Source of the DNA: Nemertoderma westbladi
Taxonomy: Eukaryota > Xenacoelomorpha > Nemertodermatida > Nemertodermatidae
Assembly: GCA_032718475.1 (NCBI GenBank)
Contig: JAUCBJ010003110.1
Location: 1 to 64,000, forward strand
DNA: 64,000 nt
Direction of reading: 5' to 3'
The notes beneath the pieces are model-generated. The model saw only the letters and a list, made by a program, of their open reading frames with translations. It searched no databases and had not been told where the DNA came from. Each line of letters starts with the position of its first letter. Position 1 is the stretch's first letter. A program made the translations under genes and the position numbers. Shown one piece after another: positions 1-10,900 of the stretch.

Positions 1-1291
1 GCCATAGAATCACAAAATATGCCTTTCACAGTACACATACGGAGGAAATAGGTCTTAGATCCTCTAAAAACACCGATACAGCAATAATACGGTCTCTTAC
101 ACTTATTAAATCAACTACAGAGTATTTTAATGTAAAAGATAATAAAAATAACGGGGCAATTCAGCAAAGGCTTTTACATCCCGTCTTTATTCCGGAGACT
201 TGAAGTTGTCTTATAAACGGATAAGTAGGTTTAATAATCATAAAAAAGTACCTTCTCAATTAAAATTTTGTGCTCTTTCTCGTTGAGACATTCAATTGGA
301 ACCACTGAGCACAGAAAATGGCAGAAATTGAATGCAAACCCCAAACTTCATCGCATTTACCGATATCGCGATATATCGGAGCCATATCTTCTATCCCAGA
401 TATCTCGAAACTAAGCAAGATATGAGAAAACGGTTTCCATATTTGGATTCAGCATGAAATTCTGCATCAGATGGGATATGTTTCAAAAATTCGACTTTTT
501 GGTCACAAAATGCGCTACCCCCCCCCCCCCCCCTTAATTGTAAAATACAGTAGACATTCTAGAATATATATTGTTACAATTATTAGTCTAACGTTAAATG
601 GTGTTTCTTTCTCAATCTTCCCCGGCAGATACAAATAGTAGTGAGGAGACTACTCTTATTGATGCTGATGAAACAATGCTGGTCACAGCTCCCTTCGTAA
701 CTCCTCTCATGTATCCTGTTCGTTCAGCTTCATAAGATTCGTTGACGTTTCGAACACCAATGACCTGGAGAACCCTCATCGGAACAGCAATCGTGTCCTG
801 CTCAGTTGCCTCTGATGGACTTAGGAACAGTGATTCTGACGTAACAGTTATGGTTCAATCGAATCCCACAGAGGTCTTTCTGTCGCCCTCTCCCGCTCCG
901 TTTGTTGGACTTCCAGGTCTCAGACAGCCAGTCTGTTGGATTCTAAAAGCCTGTGTGTTGGTCAGCCAGACCCTCCGAATCAGGGAGTATTTCAGTCAGT
1001 TGATCCTAGTATAGTTATTGGTCTGCTAGAAAGTTGGAGTATAGATAATGTCCCATCTGTTTAAGCTCAGTCTAGTGAGACCCCACATCATATCATCTGC
1101 GGACAGGGGTCAATCTCAAATCATCAGGGATTATTAAGCCTACACCCAAGATATGCCCTAAAGATTCAATCATGGGTTCAACTATTCTTCCTGGTCGTAT
1201 AAGTAGCCAAAAGGCGAAGGCTGAAGCATTCGATCAGTTTTGGCTGACAGGTGGAGGAGTCCCATAAGAATGTGTTGATCCCGAGGCGTTA
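1..1291. other. No gene seen; homopolymer C tract
   Basis: I find no convincing gene here. A run of 16 C lies at 518-533. An open frame at 742-1014 has no recognisable domain and is Ser/Pro/Val-rich. It may be decayed upstream sequence of the retroelement relic that follows, but I cannot show that. Confidence 0.5.
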
Positions 1292-1656
1292 ATGGAGCGT
1301 GCCTTTCATGCATCACTTAGTGGAAATGGGGCCCATCCAGACCAGATATTACATCAGTGGTGTAGGGTCACCCAACTCCAGGGGTCGAGATACAGACTCC
1401 CACGCGGATCTGTGGGTAGAGAGTTTGTGTCATTAGTAGAAACCGAAGCGAAGGAATTGGTTGAGGGACTAAACCATGGGGGAATTTCAGCTCCTTCAGA
1501 ACATCTATGATAGCGGACGCATTGCTCACCCACCGTAATCCTAAGATAGTAAAAGCGACTGATATACGACGCCTTATCAGTCATAGGATGGTACGGTACC
1601 ACATGCAGGGGGAAGTAGAAACATTCTTACTGGAGGCTGAGCCTTGCTCCTTTTGA
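1292..1656 (+). pseudogene. Decayed retroelement protein relic (frameshifted)
   Basis: Two overlapping plus-strand frames read as one interrupted protein. The first covers 1292-1510 and includes GREFVSLVETEAKELVEG. The second covers 1507-1656 and includes KATDIRRLISHRM followed by a short acidic end, EVETFLLEAE. The junction is a frame change near 1505. The pattern (G-R-x-F-V, then A-x-D-I-R-R-x-I-x-x-R) loosely resembles a domain I associate with retroelement-encoded proteins in several eukaryotes, but I cannot name the family. No complete ORF, start context or introns support a live host gene. Most likely it is a dead mobile-element fragment. Confidence 0.35.
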
Positions 1657-1855
1657 TATTCCACATGATGTCGTCCTTCAACAATGAAGGCCAAGGAAGT
1701 GACGAAGGAAGAAACGGTGAGGTTATTTTATTATCCAAAATCCGAAACACTGTGATACACTAGAGTTGTGATTTCACAGCGCTGTCAGCACACTCTCACA
1801 GTCTCACAGCACTATCACGCACTTTCACCTCACTGTGACATCTACGTACTGAATG
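1657..1855. other. Short CA/TCAC-rich spacer
   Basis: The spacer holds irregular CTCACAG/CACTGTGA-like repeats at about 1750-1850, just before the truncated LINE. No coding signal is visible. Confidence 0.4.
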
Positions 1856-2720
1856 TGTACTACTACTAGGATCGGCATGCTGCATTGTAGCTGCATTTTT
1901 AAGAATGCTGTGCCGGCTTATCGACAAAATTGCACCGCCACAACTCCCTATCACCCATGACATTTGCTATATCATCCGCATCTTCAAGGCCAGTGTCCTT
2001 TAAGATGCGTCTCAAGAAAGTCATGGGCTGTCCACCATGCTTATTCACTCCATGAGGCTGTCAAAGTACAAGATTATGCACTGGCTGGTCCTCACGGCGA
2101 AAGCAATGTCCTGCAAAGCGGAGGCGATTTTGTTCTAGTGTCAAGCTTGGGGGAACCAATGAGACACCTCCAATGTTATATAGTGTCTGGTTGGAGATGT
2201 GTGCATTGTACTTGACACAATGAACCCGGCGTAGCATTCTTCTGAATGTGCCATCCAGAGATTTAGTGTCCTCAGCAGTTAGAGCCCAGCATGGACTCCC
2301 ATAGAGGAGTACTGGATCTACTGCTGCTCTAAATAATCGGACCTTAAGTTTCTGATTAATTCTCGGTGACTTCCAAATCCTGGAAAGCCTATTCAAGGCT
2401 GACCATGCCTTTCCCTTACGTATTCGAAGGTCCTCATCTGACTTCCGGATCCATGATCCCAGGTAACAGAAGTCATCCACATGCTCAAGCATACCATCTT
2501 TTGAGCTTATGCTCACCCGATCAGAGACTTGCTGAGGACTTTCAAAGTTAACTGTCAAAATTTTGGTCTTTCTGGAGTTAATAAAAAGACCACACTAGAA
2601 GCAGCATGTTCTAATGAGCTGAGGAGCCGTTGGGCTCCCTCTAGTGATTCTGAGAGTACTCCTAAGTCACCAGCAACGTCTAGATCAGTTAGGTACTTGG
2701 CAGGATTTCCTCGACTGTAC
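1856..2720 (-). mobile_element. 5'-truncated LINE copy (3' end of the 7854-11611 family)
   Basis: This minus-strand copy matches the 3' part of the full-length LINE at 7854-8716 almost base for base, including the TAG-repeat tail at 1861-1867. It keeps an open frame (2061-2558) for the end of the reverse transcriptase and the C-terminal region: FCYLGSWI, LLYGSPCWAL and NRLRFAGHCFRRED. Homology stops at about 2716, inside the residues before the FADD motif, so the copy is 5'-truncated as target-primed reverse transcription often produces. A short TGTAC flanks both ends (1856-1860 and 2716-2720) and may be the target-site duplication. The low divergence implies recent insertion. Confidence 0.85.
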
Positions 2721-3153
2721 AGTATCTTTAAACGGTTCAGCGTTCACCGATATAAGTTGTGGTGCTGATAAAAAGTTTAACTGACACTCAGATTTCTAAC
2801 TGAGTGGTCGAATTCGTAACTGGACACTCTGATTTACTCATGGGTACTATTAATTTGTGACCAGGTCCGCCATGGATTTGTAACTTGGAACTCGGTTTTG
2901 AAATTGTTAAAAATATTTTATCGAATTCATTTTTTAGAAGCAATATACCTGTATCTACATTTGTTCCGCAATCTCTTGGCCATATCATCGAGTTGTCTTT
3001 GGGATTGTGTAAGAATATCCAGGTCTTACCTAAAAAAATTAGTTTTAGTTTTAATTATCACTTTTTCTCTCAGAAGATTATAACCCGACCGTAAATTGTA
3101 TTGTAATTCTCCCCGTATGTCAGTATGTAATTTCGTGACAGGACAAGTGCCCT
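2721..3153. other. No gene seen
   Basis: This is AT-rich DNA with a short pair of related blocks around 2775-2900 (repeated 'ggacactctgattt' and 'aactggacac'-like phrases). No supported coding or RNA gene is visible. Confidence 0.4.
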
Positions 3154-3316
3154 CCTGACTATTGCCCCCCGCATAATTGCCCCCCGGGTCAATTGCGCCC
3201 CAATGGCACTTACCCACCAAACAATTGCCCTCCTGACTATTGCCCCCCGCATGATTGCCCCCCTGGGGACAAATGCGCCCCAATGGCACTTACCCACCAA
3301 ACAATTGCCCCCGAGG
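3154..3316. repeat. Two-copy 78-bp C-rich tandem repeat
   Basis: The phrase cctgactattgcccc recurs about 78 bp apart (near 3154 and 3232). Each copy carries several ATTGCCCCC phrases plus GCGCCCCAATGGCACTTACC. The C-rich plus strand opens small frames of Gly-rich peptide on the minus strand (e.g. GGNCLVGKCHWGA), which I treat as by-products. Such short CAATTGCCCC repeats may be a foldback or minisatellite fragment. Confidence 0.7.
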
Positions 3317-4477
3317 TAAATTGCAAAATAAGTAAGGTCGTTCCTACCTTGCACGTTAGTCAAGTTCCTAACATGTAACAAACTTAAAAACAAATTTTAT
3401 ATTAAGTATTATATTATATTATACTAAATACGTTTCATATTATTTAAAAAATCCATGTTTGCTTATTTATGTGCACAATAATTCAAATATTTTCCAACTG
3501 TAGTATTTTATTACAATAAAATGTTAATGCACTGATGAAGTCATTAAATTATGTCATAAAAAAGCTTTAGCTGGCATAAGATGATGTCAATCAAATTGTT
3601 CTAGAACAAATCTTGGATATTTTGAAAAATTAAAATATACATTAAAAACCATAGGAAAAATTCAAAGGATTACATGGTTTAAAAATATATTTTATAAATA
3701 AGATATTGAGGGAATTTTCCTCGTGGAGCAATAATTGTTCTGGTTCCATGTGATGCATTACGGATAGTAGTAAATGCGCACGTGAAAATGAATGGCCGGT
3801 TGAATCAAACGAATAATTCAGAATTTAGAAGTCGTCTTTAACAAAAATTATTATATACAATGAAGATCGGCCTCAAGTAGCTTGCGAATATGACAACTAT
3901 AAGCCACTAAATAGGAGGAGCCTTAAAGTAAAAGAAGAGGCTAACGTAGTCAGGGGGAAGGTAATATGGTAATATACATGCAAAAGGAATATATTGGGGT
4001 TTCATACGAAGTCAATTGATATTAGTATATAGACATGCAGTCAGACGCGATCATTTCATTAAAAATCCCTATTCGCACTGAATAATAAACCAAAGCATAC
4101 GAAAGCAACTTAAGGTGTTTCACGAATAAATTTACAATTTTCAATTAAAAACTCCAGACGAAGAACTAGTACGTACGATATCTTGAGTCGTATCACCGAC
4201 TTCACGCGTCGACTGCAGATTTCTTGCATTCCTAAGAAATATTTTTCTTAGTCTAACTACAATATAACGTTTCTACACTCTGACACAGTACCTAAATAAA
4301 AATAAAAGCAGATAATTTTCGAATTAAGTCCTACTGTTGTGTAAATATATTAATTACACATAAGTTACTAATAATACATACAAATTATTCTCTATTCTTT
4401 ACTCGAACCACTACTACCTTGCAGAAAACAGAATGCGCACAGTGAATAAGGATTCATTCATTACGTACTTACTTAGG
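3317..4477. other. No gene seen, AT-rich
   Basis: Strongly AT-rich sequence with many stops in every frame. I see no domain, RNA gene or repeat array. Confidence 0.5.
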
Positions 4478-4534
4478 CCAACCATTATAACTATCTGACT
4501 CTCATATGAACTGACAATCATTGGTCATGTCCTA
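4478..4534. repeat. Diverged single monomer of the 57-bp satellite
   Basis: The phrases 'accattataactatctgac' and 'gaactgacaatcattg' match the 57-bp satellite that begins at 5013. This isolated monomer sits on the far side of the LINE relic at 4545-5002. Confidence 0.6.
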
Positions 4535-4544
4535 CGCATTGTCC

Positions 4545-5002
4545 TGAGATCACCATAATGATTATGGGATGATGGTAACACCACCTAGTTCCAGAAGTCG
4601 TGGAAATCCAGCGAAATACCTAACTGTTCTAGACTTTGCTGATCGACCTACAGTACTCTCCGAATCACTATGGGGAGCCCGCGGCTCTTCAGGTCATGAG
4701 AACAAATGTCTGAATGTATGAGCAAAAGGTCTAAGGATAGCGTGCTCGAGCATGTTAATGTCCTTTGCTACATGGGATCATAGATCCGAAAGTCATGTCC
4801 ATACCTTAGAATACGTAAGGGGAAGGCATGCGCAGCATCGGATGGGAAGTCCAGGATTTGCAAGGCACTTAGGATACGTCGGAAACTTAAGGATCGACTG
4901 TTTAGAGCAGCAGTAGAACCAGCGCTCCTATATGGGTGTTACATGCTGGGCTCTTAACTACTGAGGACACCAAATCTCTAGATGGCATTTATACAGGAAT
5001 AC
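4545..5002 (+). mobile_element. Old LINE relic, 5'-truncated and decayed
   Basis: The plus strand matches the LINE coding strand from the segment just before motif C (cataatgattatgggatgatgg) through the region encoding TEDTKSLDG (aggacaccaaatctctagat). It carries many substitutions and indels: a fused CTTTGCTGATCG replaces the FADD codons, and there are frame changes throughout. Homology ends inside gatggcatttatacaggaat, where the 57-bp satellite starts. It is the same family as 7854-11611 but much older than the 1856-2720 copy. Confidence 0.8.
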
Positions 5003-5012
5003 GAACAGGAAT

Positions 5013-6216
5013 GTGCTTACCATTATCCACATCTGACTCCAATACGAACTGACAATCATTGCCTATCATGTGCTTACCATTATCCACATCTGACTCCAAT
5101 ACGAACTGCCAATCATTGCCTATCATGTGCTTACCATTATCCACATCTGACTCCAATACGAACTGACAATCATTGCCTATCATGTGCTTACCATTATCGA
5201 CATCTGACTCCAATACGAACTGACAATCATTGCTTCTCCCATGCTTACCATTATCCACATCTGACTCCAATACGAACTGCCAATCATTGCCTATCATGTG
5301 CTTACCATCATCCACATCTGACTCCTATACGAACTGACAATAATTGCCTGTCATGTGCTTACCATTATCCACATCTGACTCCAATACGAACTGACAATCA
5401 TTGCTTCTCCCATGCTTACCATTATCCACATCTGACTCCAATACGAACTGCCAATCATTGCCTATCATGTGATTACCATTATCCACATCTGACTCCTATA
5501 CGAACTGACAATAATTGCATGTCATGTGCTTACCATTATCGACATCTGACTCCAATACGAACTAACAATCATTGCTTCTCCCATGCTTACCATTATCCAC
5601 ATCTGACTCCAATACGAACTGACAATCATTGCTTCTCCCATGCTTACCATTATCCACATCTGACTCCAATACGAACTGCCAATCATTGCCTATCATGTGA
5701 TTACCATTATCCACATCTGACTCCTATACGAACTGACAATAATTGCATGTCATGTGCTTACCATTATCGACATCTGACTCCAATACGAACTAACAATCAT
5801 TGCTTCTCCCATGCTTACCATTATCCACATCTGACTCCAATACGAACTGACAATCATTGCTTCTCCCATGCTTACCATTATCCACATCTGACTCCAATAC
5901 GAACTGACAATCATTGCCTATCATGTACTTACCATTATCCACATCTGACTCCTATACGAACTGACAATAATTGCCTGTCATGTGCTTACCATTATCCACA
6001 TCTGACTCCAATACGAACTGACAATCATTGCCTATCATGTGCTTACCATTATCCACATCTGACTCCTATACGAACTGACAATAATTGCCTGTCATGTGCT
6101 TACCATTATCCACATCTGACTCCAATACGAACTGCCAATCATTGCCTATCATGTGCTTACCATTATCCACATCTGACTCCAATACGAACTGACAATCATT
6201 GCTTCTCATGTGCTTC
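5013..6216 (+). repeat. 57-bp satellite, about 21 copies
   Basis: Head-to-tail monomers of 57 bp carry the phrases ttaccattatccacatctga and caatacgaactgacaatcat. A four-monomer higher-order unit of 228 bp is visible; the variant gtgattaccatt recurs at about 5469 and 5697. Because 57 is 19 codons, one frame stays open through the array (4982-6286, 434 codons) and reads as a Cys/His/Tyr-rich 19-residue repeat, AYHYPHLTPIRTDNHCLSC and variants. The differences between monomers are mostly amino-acid changing and there is no promoter, signal peptide or homologue that I recognise, so I annotate it as satellite and not as a gene. Confidence 0.9.
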
Positions 6217-7125
6217 TGTTTCATATAGTAGGTCGCCGATGCTGATCCATCACTATATGGGAATAATTAATAATTGCATTATTTAAGCAGAATTGCCATA
6301 AATTTGAGCTTTAGAAAAAAAACTGTTCTGGGAAATATTATGATTAAGCCAGGGCTGAGCTTGATCGCTCCCTTATCTTTTTTTAATTTTTTAAAAATGA
6401 AACACATAAGTTACATGATTAGTAACACAATGTGGAAGTGTGCATGGGATACAGAGGAATTACCATACCATGGATAGCCAAACTATACACTAAACTAAAC
6501 CTACACACTGAACAGTTAGCAAAAACGTTAATAATTACCGGCACTAAAGTGCACATAACAAGCTCATAAATTTGTAGATAGATATGTATCTACATATGAC
6601 ACATCTACGATATGTATTTGTAGATTGATAGATAGATGTAGCAAAATTATAATTTTTAATTTATCTAACTTATAATCTATCTCTTTATATAATCTATAAT
6701 TGATTTTCATCTTATTTCAATTCAATTCAATTATATTAACCTTAAAACTTTAGCCAGCATGCTGGACTAAAGGCAGTGAAATGGCACCGAAGTTACACAT
6801 TAAACTGATAGTTTAAAAGGTCAAAGTCAGCGGGCTGGACTTGGTCCATCTTCTATGTACGTGTTGACACAATATAATTTGTAAATAATACGACACTAAA
6901 CAATAGAATAAGATATTTACTGTACACATTACAACCGTACTTAGTTAATTATTAAACTTTTACTTAGTTAAATATTTCCAACGTGAATTCTGATAAATTC
7001 TGAATTTACTTAATTGATTTGTTCTGGACATCGTTCGTTACTTTAGATAGAAATTCAGGAACATAAAAGGAACTTCGTGGCTCGCCCCACACACATGGGC
7101 TGCACAGACCCGATGTTAAACCTAC
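6217..7125. other. No gene seen; expected 3' side of the PAF-AH gene
   Basis: AT-rich sequence with GATA/TATC-like simple repeats around 6575-6650. Downstream exons of the minus-strand PAF-AH-like gene would be expected here or further left. I looked for the DRSA continuation, the GHSFGG nucleophile elbow and the ALDAWMFP block on the minus strand and did not find them. Confidence 0.45.
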
Positions 7126-7297
7126 CGATGTTCGACGGCAGCAACAAGAAATCCCTGGGAAGCGAGTTCGCAACAAACTGTGGAATAACAACTTCGGTTG
7201 CCCCCCAACCCATGGGAGTAAACAAGAGGAGTTAGTTTGGGAAGCAGCCGTTGGTTCACAACTTCTGCACACCAACTAGCGGGCACATGGAAACTAC
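7126..7297 (-). CDS. PAF acetylhydrolase-like enzyme, internal exon (SHGLGG block)
   Basis: This exon belongs to an enzyme of the platelet-activating-factor acetylhydrolase family (PLA2G7/PAFAH2 type), an alpha/beta-hydrolase that removes the short sn-2 acyl group from PAF and oxidised phospholipids. The exon reads [10 protein letters not shown], then [17 protein letters not shown], then [15 protein letters not shown]. These correspond to the family's P-A-x-W segment, its SHGLG oxyanion-hole loop and the conserved L-A-S-x-G-F-x-V-A-A-x-E-H-R helix/strand. On the minus strand a CTCTACAG acceptor precedes 7297, and the exon ends in CATCG followed by GTAGGT at 7125-7120, interrupting the Arg codon after EH. 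It enters in phase 1 (completing a Gly codon) and leaves in phase 2. The catalytic Ser (GHSFG), Asp and His lie in later exons not seen here. Family assignment is firm; whether the gene is functional is unknown. Confidence 0.82.
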
Positions 7298-7650
7298 CTG
7301 TAGAGATTCGGGTCAATTGTAAATTAACTCTAGCGAAAAGTCCATTACACAAAATTCTTAGGTGTAAATATAATTAATGGTACCAGAATCTGCGCCATCT
7401 GAGATTCATCCCAAGGACCAAATAATATTTATTCCTGCATCAAAATCGCAAATTAGCGAAATCTACGATCTTATTAAACGCTTTCTGTACTCGCTATTAT
7501 TCAATTCAATTCAGAGCTCGGTTTACCCCCCGGCAGGGTGATGACTGTTAAAAAGAAAATTTAAAACACACGGTATATAGGTTAAGGGGGGGACCCCCCC
7601 ATGAACCATTTTTTAAAATGGCTGTCAATTAGTGTTAAATTATAATATTG
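7298..7650. other. Intron sequence with a G7-A-C7 palindrome
   Basis: No coding signal of its own. At 7586-7600 seven G, one A and seven C form a perfect foldback. A C-run and a GGCAGGG lie nearby at about 7525-7540. Confidence 0.5.
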
Positions 7651-7842
7651 TTATTTTGTCATGGTCACTGTTAGACTACGACTACGTTGATTTAGTTGGG
7701 AGACATTCTGCCATACTTTTGCTTTAACAATGTTCTCCATCTTATGGGGTTCTGCTGGTAGTAGCAACCCCATATACATGCAGGATGCTTCTGAACGTAG
7801 AGTTAAAGTTTCTGATTCCAGATAATCATAACGAACCTGCCT
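7651..7842 (-). other. Open frame of unknown origin interrupted by the LINE
   Basis: The minus strand is open and reads VRYDYLESETLTLRSEASC..., then MENIVKAKVWQNVSQLNQ... and ends in a stop at 7651. I do not recognise the protein. The frame runs into the LINE's 3' target-site duplication at 7853. If the LINE and one duplication are removed in thought, the same frame continues a little further on the other side (around 11623-11640) before meeting a stop. It could be an unrelated decayed element or the 3' exon of an unrecognised gene. No splice site is convincing. Confidence 0.25.
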
Positions 7843-7853
7843 ATCAATAGGCC
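7843..7853. repeat. LINE target-site duplication, 3' copy
   Basis: The 11-mer ATCAATAGGCC adjoins the TAG-repeat tail of the LINE and is repeated exactly at 11612-11622, beyond the LINE's 5' end. Confidence 0.85.
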
Positions 7854-7900
7854 TACTACTACTACTACTAGGATCGGCATGCTGCATTGCAGCTGCATTT

Positions 7901-10900
7901 TTAAGAATGCTGTGCCGGCTTGTCAACAAAATTGCACCGCCACAACTCCCTATCACCCATGACATTTGCTAGATCATCCGCATCTTTAAGGCCAGTGTCC
8001 TTTAAGATGCGTCTCAAGAAAGTCATGGGCTGTCCACTATGCTTATTCACTCCATGAGGCTGCCAAAGTACAAGATTATGCACTGGCTGGTCCTCACGGC
8101 GAAAGCAATGTCCTGCAAAGCGGAGGCGATTTTGTTCTAGTGTCAAGCTTGGGGGAACCAATGAGACACCTCCAATGTTATATAGTGTCTGGTTGGAGAT
8201 GTGTGCATTGTACTTGACACAATGAACCCGGCGTAGCATTCTTGTGAATGTGCCATCCAGAGATTTGGTGTCCTCAGCAGTTAAAGCCCAGCATGGACTC
8301 CCGTAGAGGAGTACTGGAACTACTGCTGCTCTAAATAATCGGACCTTAAGTTTCCGATTAATTCTCGGTGACTTCCAAATCCTGGAAAGCCTATTCAAGG
8401 CTGCCCATGCCTTTCCCTTACGTATTCGAAGGTCCTCACCTGACTTCCGGATCCATGATCCCAGGTAACAGAAGTCGTCCACATGCTCAAGCATACCATC
8501 CTTTGAGCTTATGCTCATCCGATCAGAGACTTGCTGAGGACTTTCAAAGTTAACTGTCAGAATTTTGGTCTTTCTGGAGTTAATAAAAAGACCAACACTA
8601 GAAGCAGCATGTTCTAATGAGCTGAGGAGCCGTTGGGCTCCCTCTAATGATTCTGAGAGTACTCCTAAGTCATCAGCAAAGTCTAGATCAGTTAGGTACT
8701 TGGCAGGATTTCCTCGACTTCTGGAGCCAGTAGGTGGAGTTATCATCACCCCATCATCATTATGATGATCTAAGGACATGCGTAGAACATAGTCAACCAC
8801 AATAATAAACAAGAATGGTGCAAGTGTGTCTCCTTGGAGGACGCCCCATAACACTTCAAATGGTTCTGTGTCACCATCAACAGTAGACACAAATGTTGTC
8901 GAACCATCGTATACTGATCTGATAGCTGCAATAATTTCATCAGGAATCCCATATAATGAAAGTATGCTGAACATACGTGAGCGAGAGACTGAATCAAAGG
9001 CCTTGAAGAAGTCAACAAAGATGACAGCCAGATGCCTGTCTTTCTTTTTTGATAATTCTTCAATTATCCTTCTAAGTGCCAAAATGGGCTCCATGGTCCC
9101 ACGACCTTTACAGAACCCATTCTGATTTCCACGGAGCAGTCTCTCAATGGGATCCCTGATGCGATTTAATAGAATCCTATTGTATAGCTTTGCAGCAATC
9201 GAGATCAATGAGATTCCCCGAAAAGAACCATAGAGTGTTAGGTTGCCCTTCTTGGGAACTGGCACCAACTTATTTGTTTTCATTTCTTGTGGGACTCTTG
9301 TTGTACGGTACATGTCTACTATGATGGGATAGATGAGCTTTAAACACTCAGGTATTTTAAAGACCTCAGGGGGAACACCATCTACTCCACTGGCACGATT
9401 GGTCTTAATGCTCTTTGCAGCAGCCTTCACTTCTGCAAAGGAGATATCGCCAATGGGAATATCTGGGAGTACAGACTCAGACACCTTTACTTCTATAAAG
9501 TTATCAGGCAATACCCTGTCATTATTGAGGAGCTTTTCAAAGTGGGCTTTCCAACCATTGAGGCGATCGGCTGGTGATTCAGCCTTAACCTTGGTGGTTG
9601 GTTGGCTTTTCCGCCCAGTAAGCAGATTGATCGATTTCCATGCCTGGGATGATTGCCTGCTGTCGTCAGCATCATTGATGGCATCAACCTGTTGGTTTAT
9701 TAGCTCCTGTAGATTAACAGAGTACTGCCTGTTCAGGGACCTAGATGCAGCCTTAACTGCATTCTTGGCCGCTGTAGTCTGTTTGAGTCGGGACTCTTTC
9801 TGCGCCTTATGAAGGTCATTTCGGCACTTTTGAATTTTGTTGTCAGTCCAGGGGGCCCTTTTCCTGTTTCGAGGGTATACAGGAACTGTTTCTGCAGCTG
9901 CTAACTTAACTGCTTCTGTAAAGGCAGTATAGCCCTCACAGTGATCTGCCGCCTCAGAGGCAAGAGCCTCATACCTGTTGCTCAGCTGTAGTGTGAAGCT
10001 GGATCTCACACTTGGCTGTTGCAACAGAGAGGACCAGTCATGCCGCGGCAAGGCAGATTTCGTTGTTCTGCTAGCACGCAGACTAAGTCTTACCTTGGCC
10101 ACAATAAGGCGGTGATCACTGGAGAAGGGTCGAAGTGTAAATGCATTACAGTCTTGTATAGAGCTCCTGTATTTCCTACGAAACAGAATATGGTCTATCT
10201 GGGACTTGTGACCACTGGGTCCACTATGAGTCCATAGCTTTCCAGTTCGCTTCTTGAACTGGGTTCCAGCCGAAAACAATCCATTTCCAGAGATAAAATC
10301 CTGAAGATGGACAGAATTTCGGTTAACACTATTGCTATAGACCCAGGGCGATGTAGGTGATTGATGCAGACTTGCATTAAAGTCTCCCAGGAATGTTAAG
10401 AATGCATGCTGATCCACTCCATCAGTAGCTGCTTGTAGATTGTGGTAGAAATTTTCCACCTCCTCTACAGGGGCAACACTAGTTGGAGAGTAGCACACAA
10501 TCAGAACCACCTTAGGAAACTTCTTAGCCAGTCTTCCAGAACATGAGAAGTGGCAACGGATGATGCGGTTAGAGATTTGGTCTATTTTGTCCAATGCTGC
10601 ATGTGCAGTTGGATTCATCAATAGACCAATTCCACCATTGCCACTATCATCTGCTGACGCGAGGGCGAGTCGCCAACCGCCCCCCATGTCCTTAATCAGA
10701 ACCTCATCAGTCTGTCCAGTCTGCATTCGGTGCTCTTGAACACCCACTGCGCTAAGAGAAAGCTTATCTGCCAAGGCGGTCAGCTCACCTTGTCGCATTG
10801 GGGACCCGAGTGTTAGGGTGTTTACTGAGGCTAGTCTAGTGACTTGCCTCAGATTCACCAATGGCTTTGTTGGTCGGGGTGGAACATGAGAGTAGCCTCC

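Noticed and set aside
3026-3393. Minus-strand open frames rich in Gly (GGNYAGGNSQEG and similar)
   Set aside because: They come from the C-rich 78-bp duplication. Composition explains them, and there is no start context or homologue.
8368-9812. Plus-strand open frames opposite the LINE (e.g. 9333-9812)
   Set aside because: They are antisense shadows of the intact reverse transcriptase frame.
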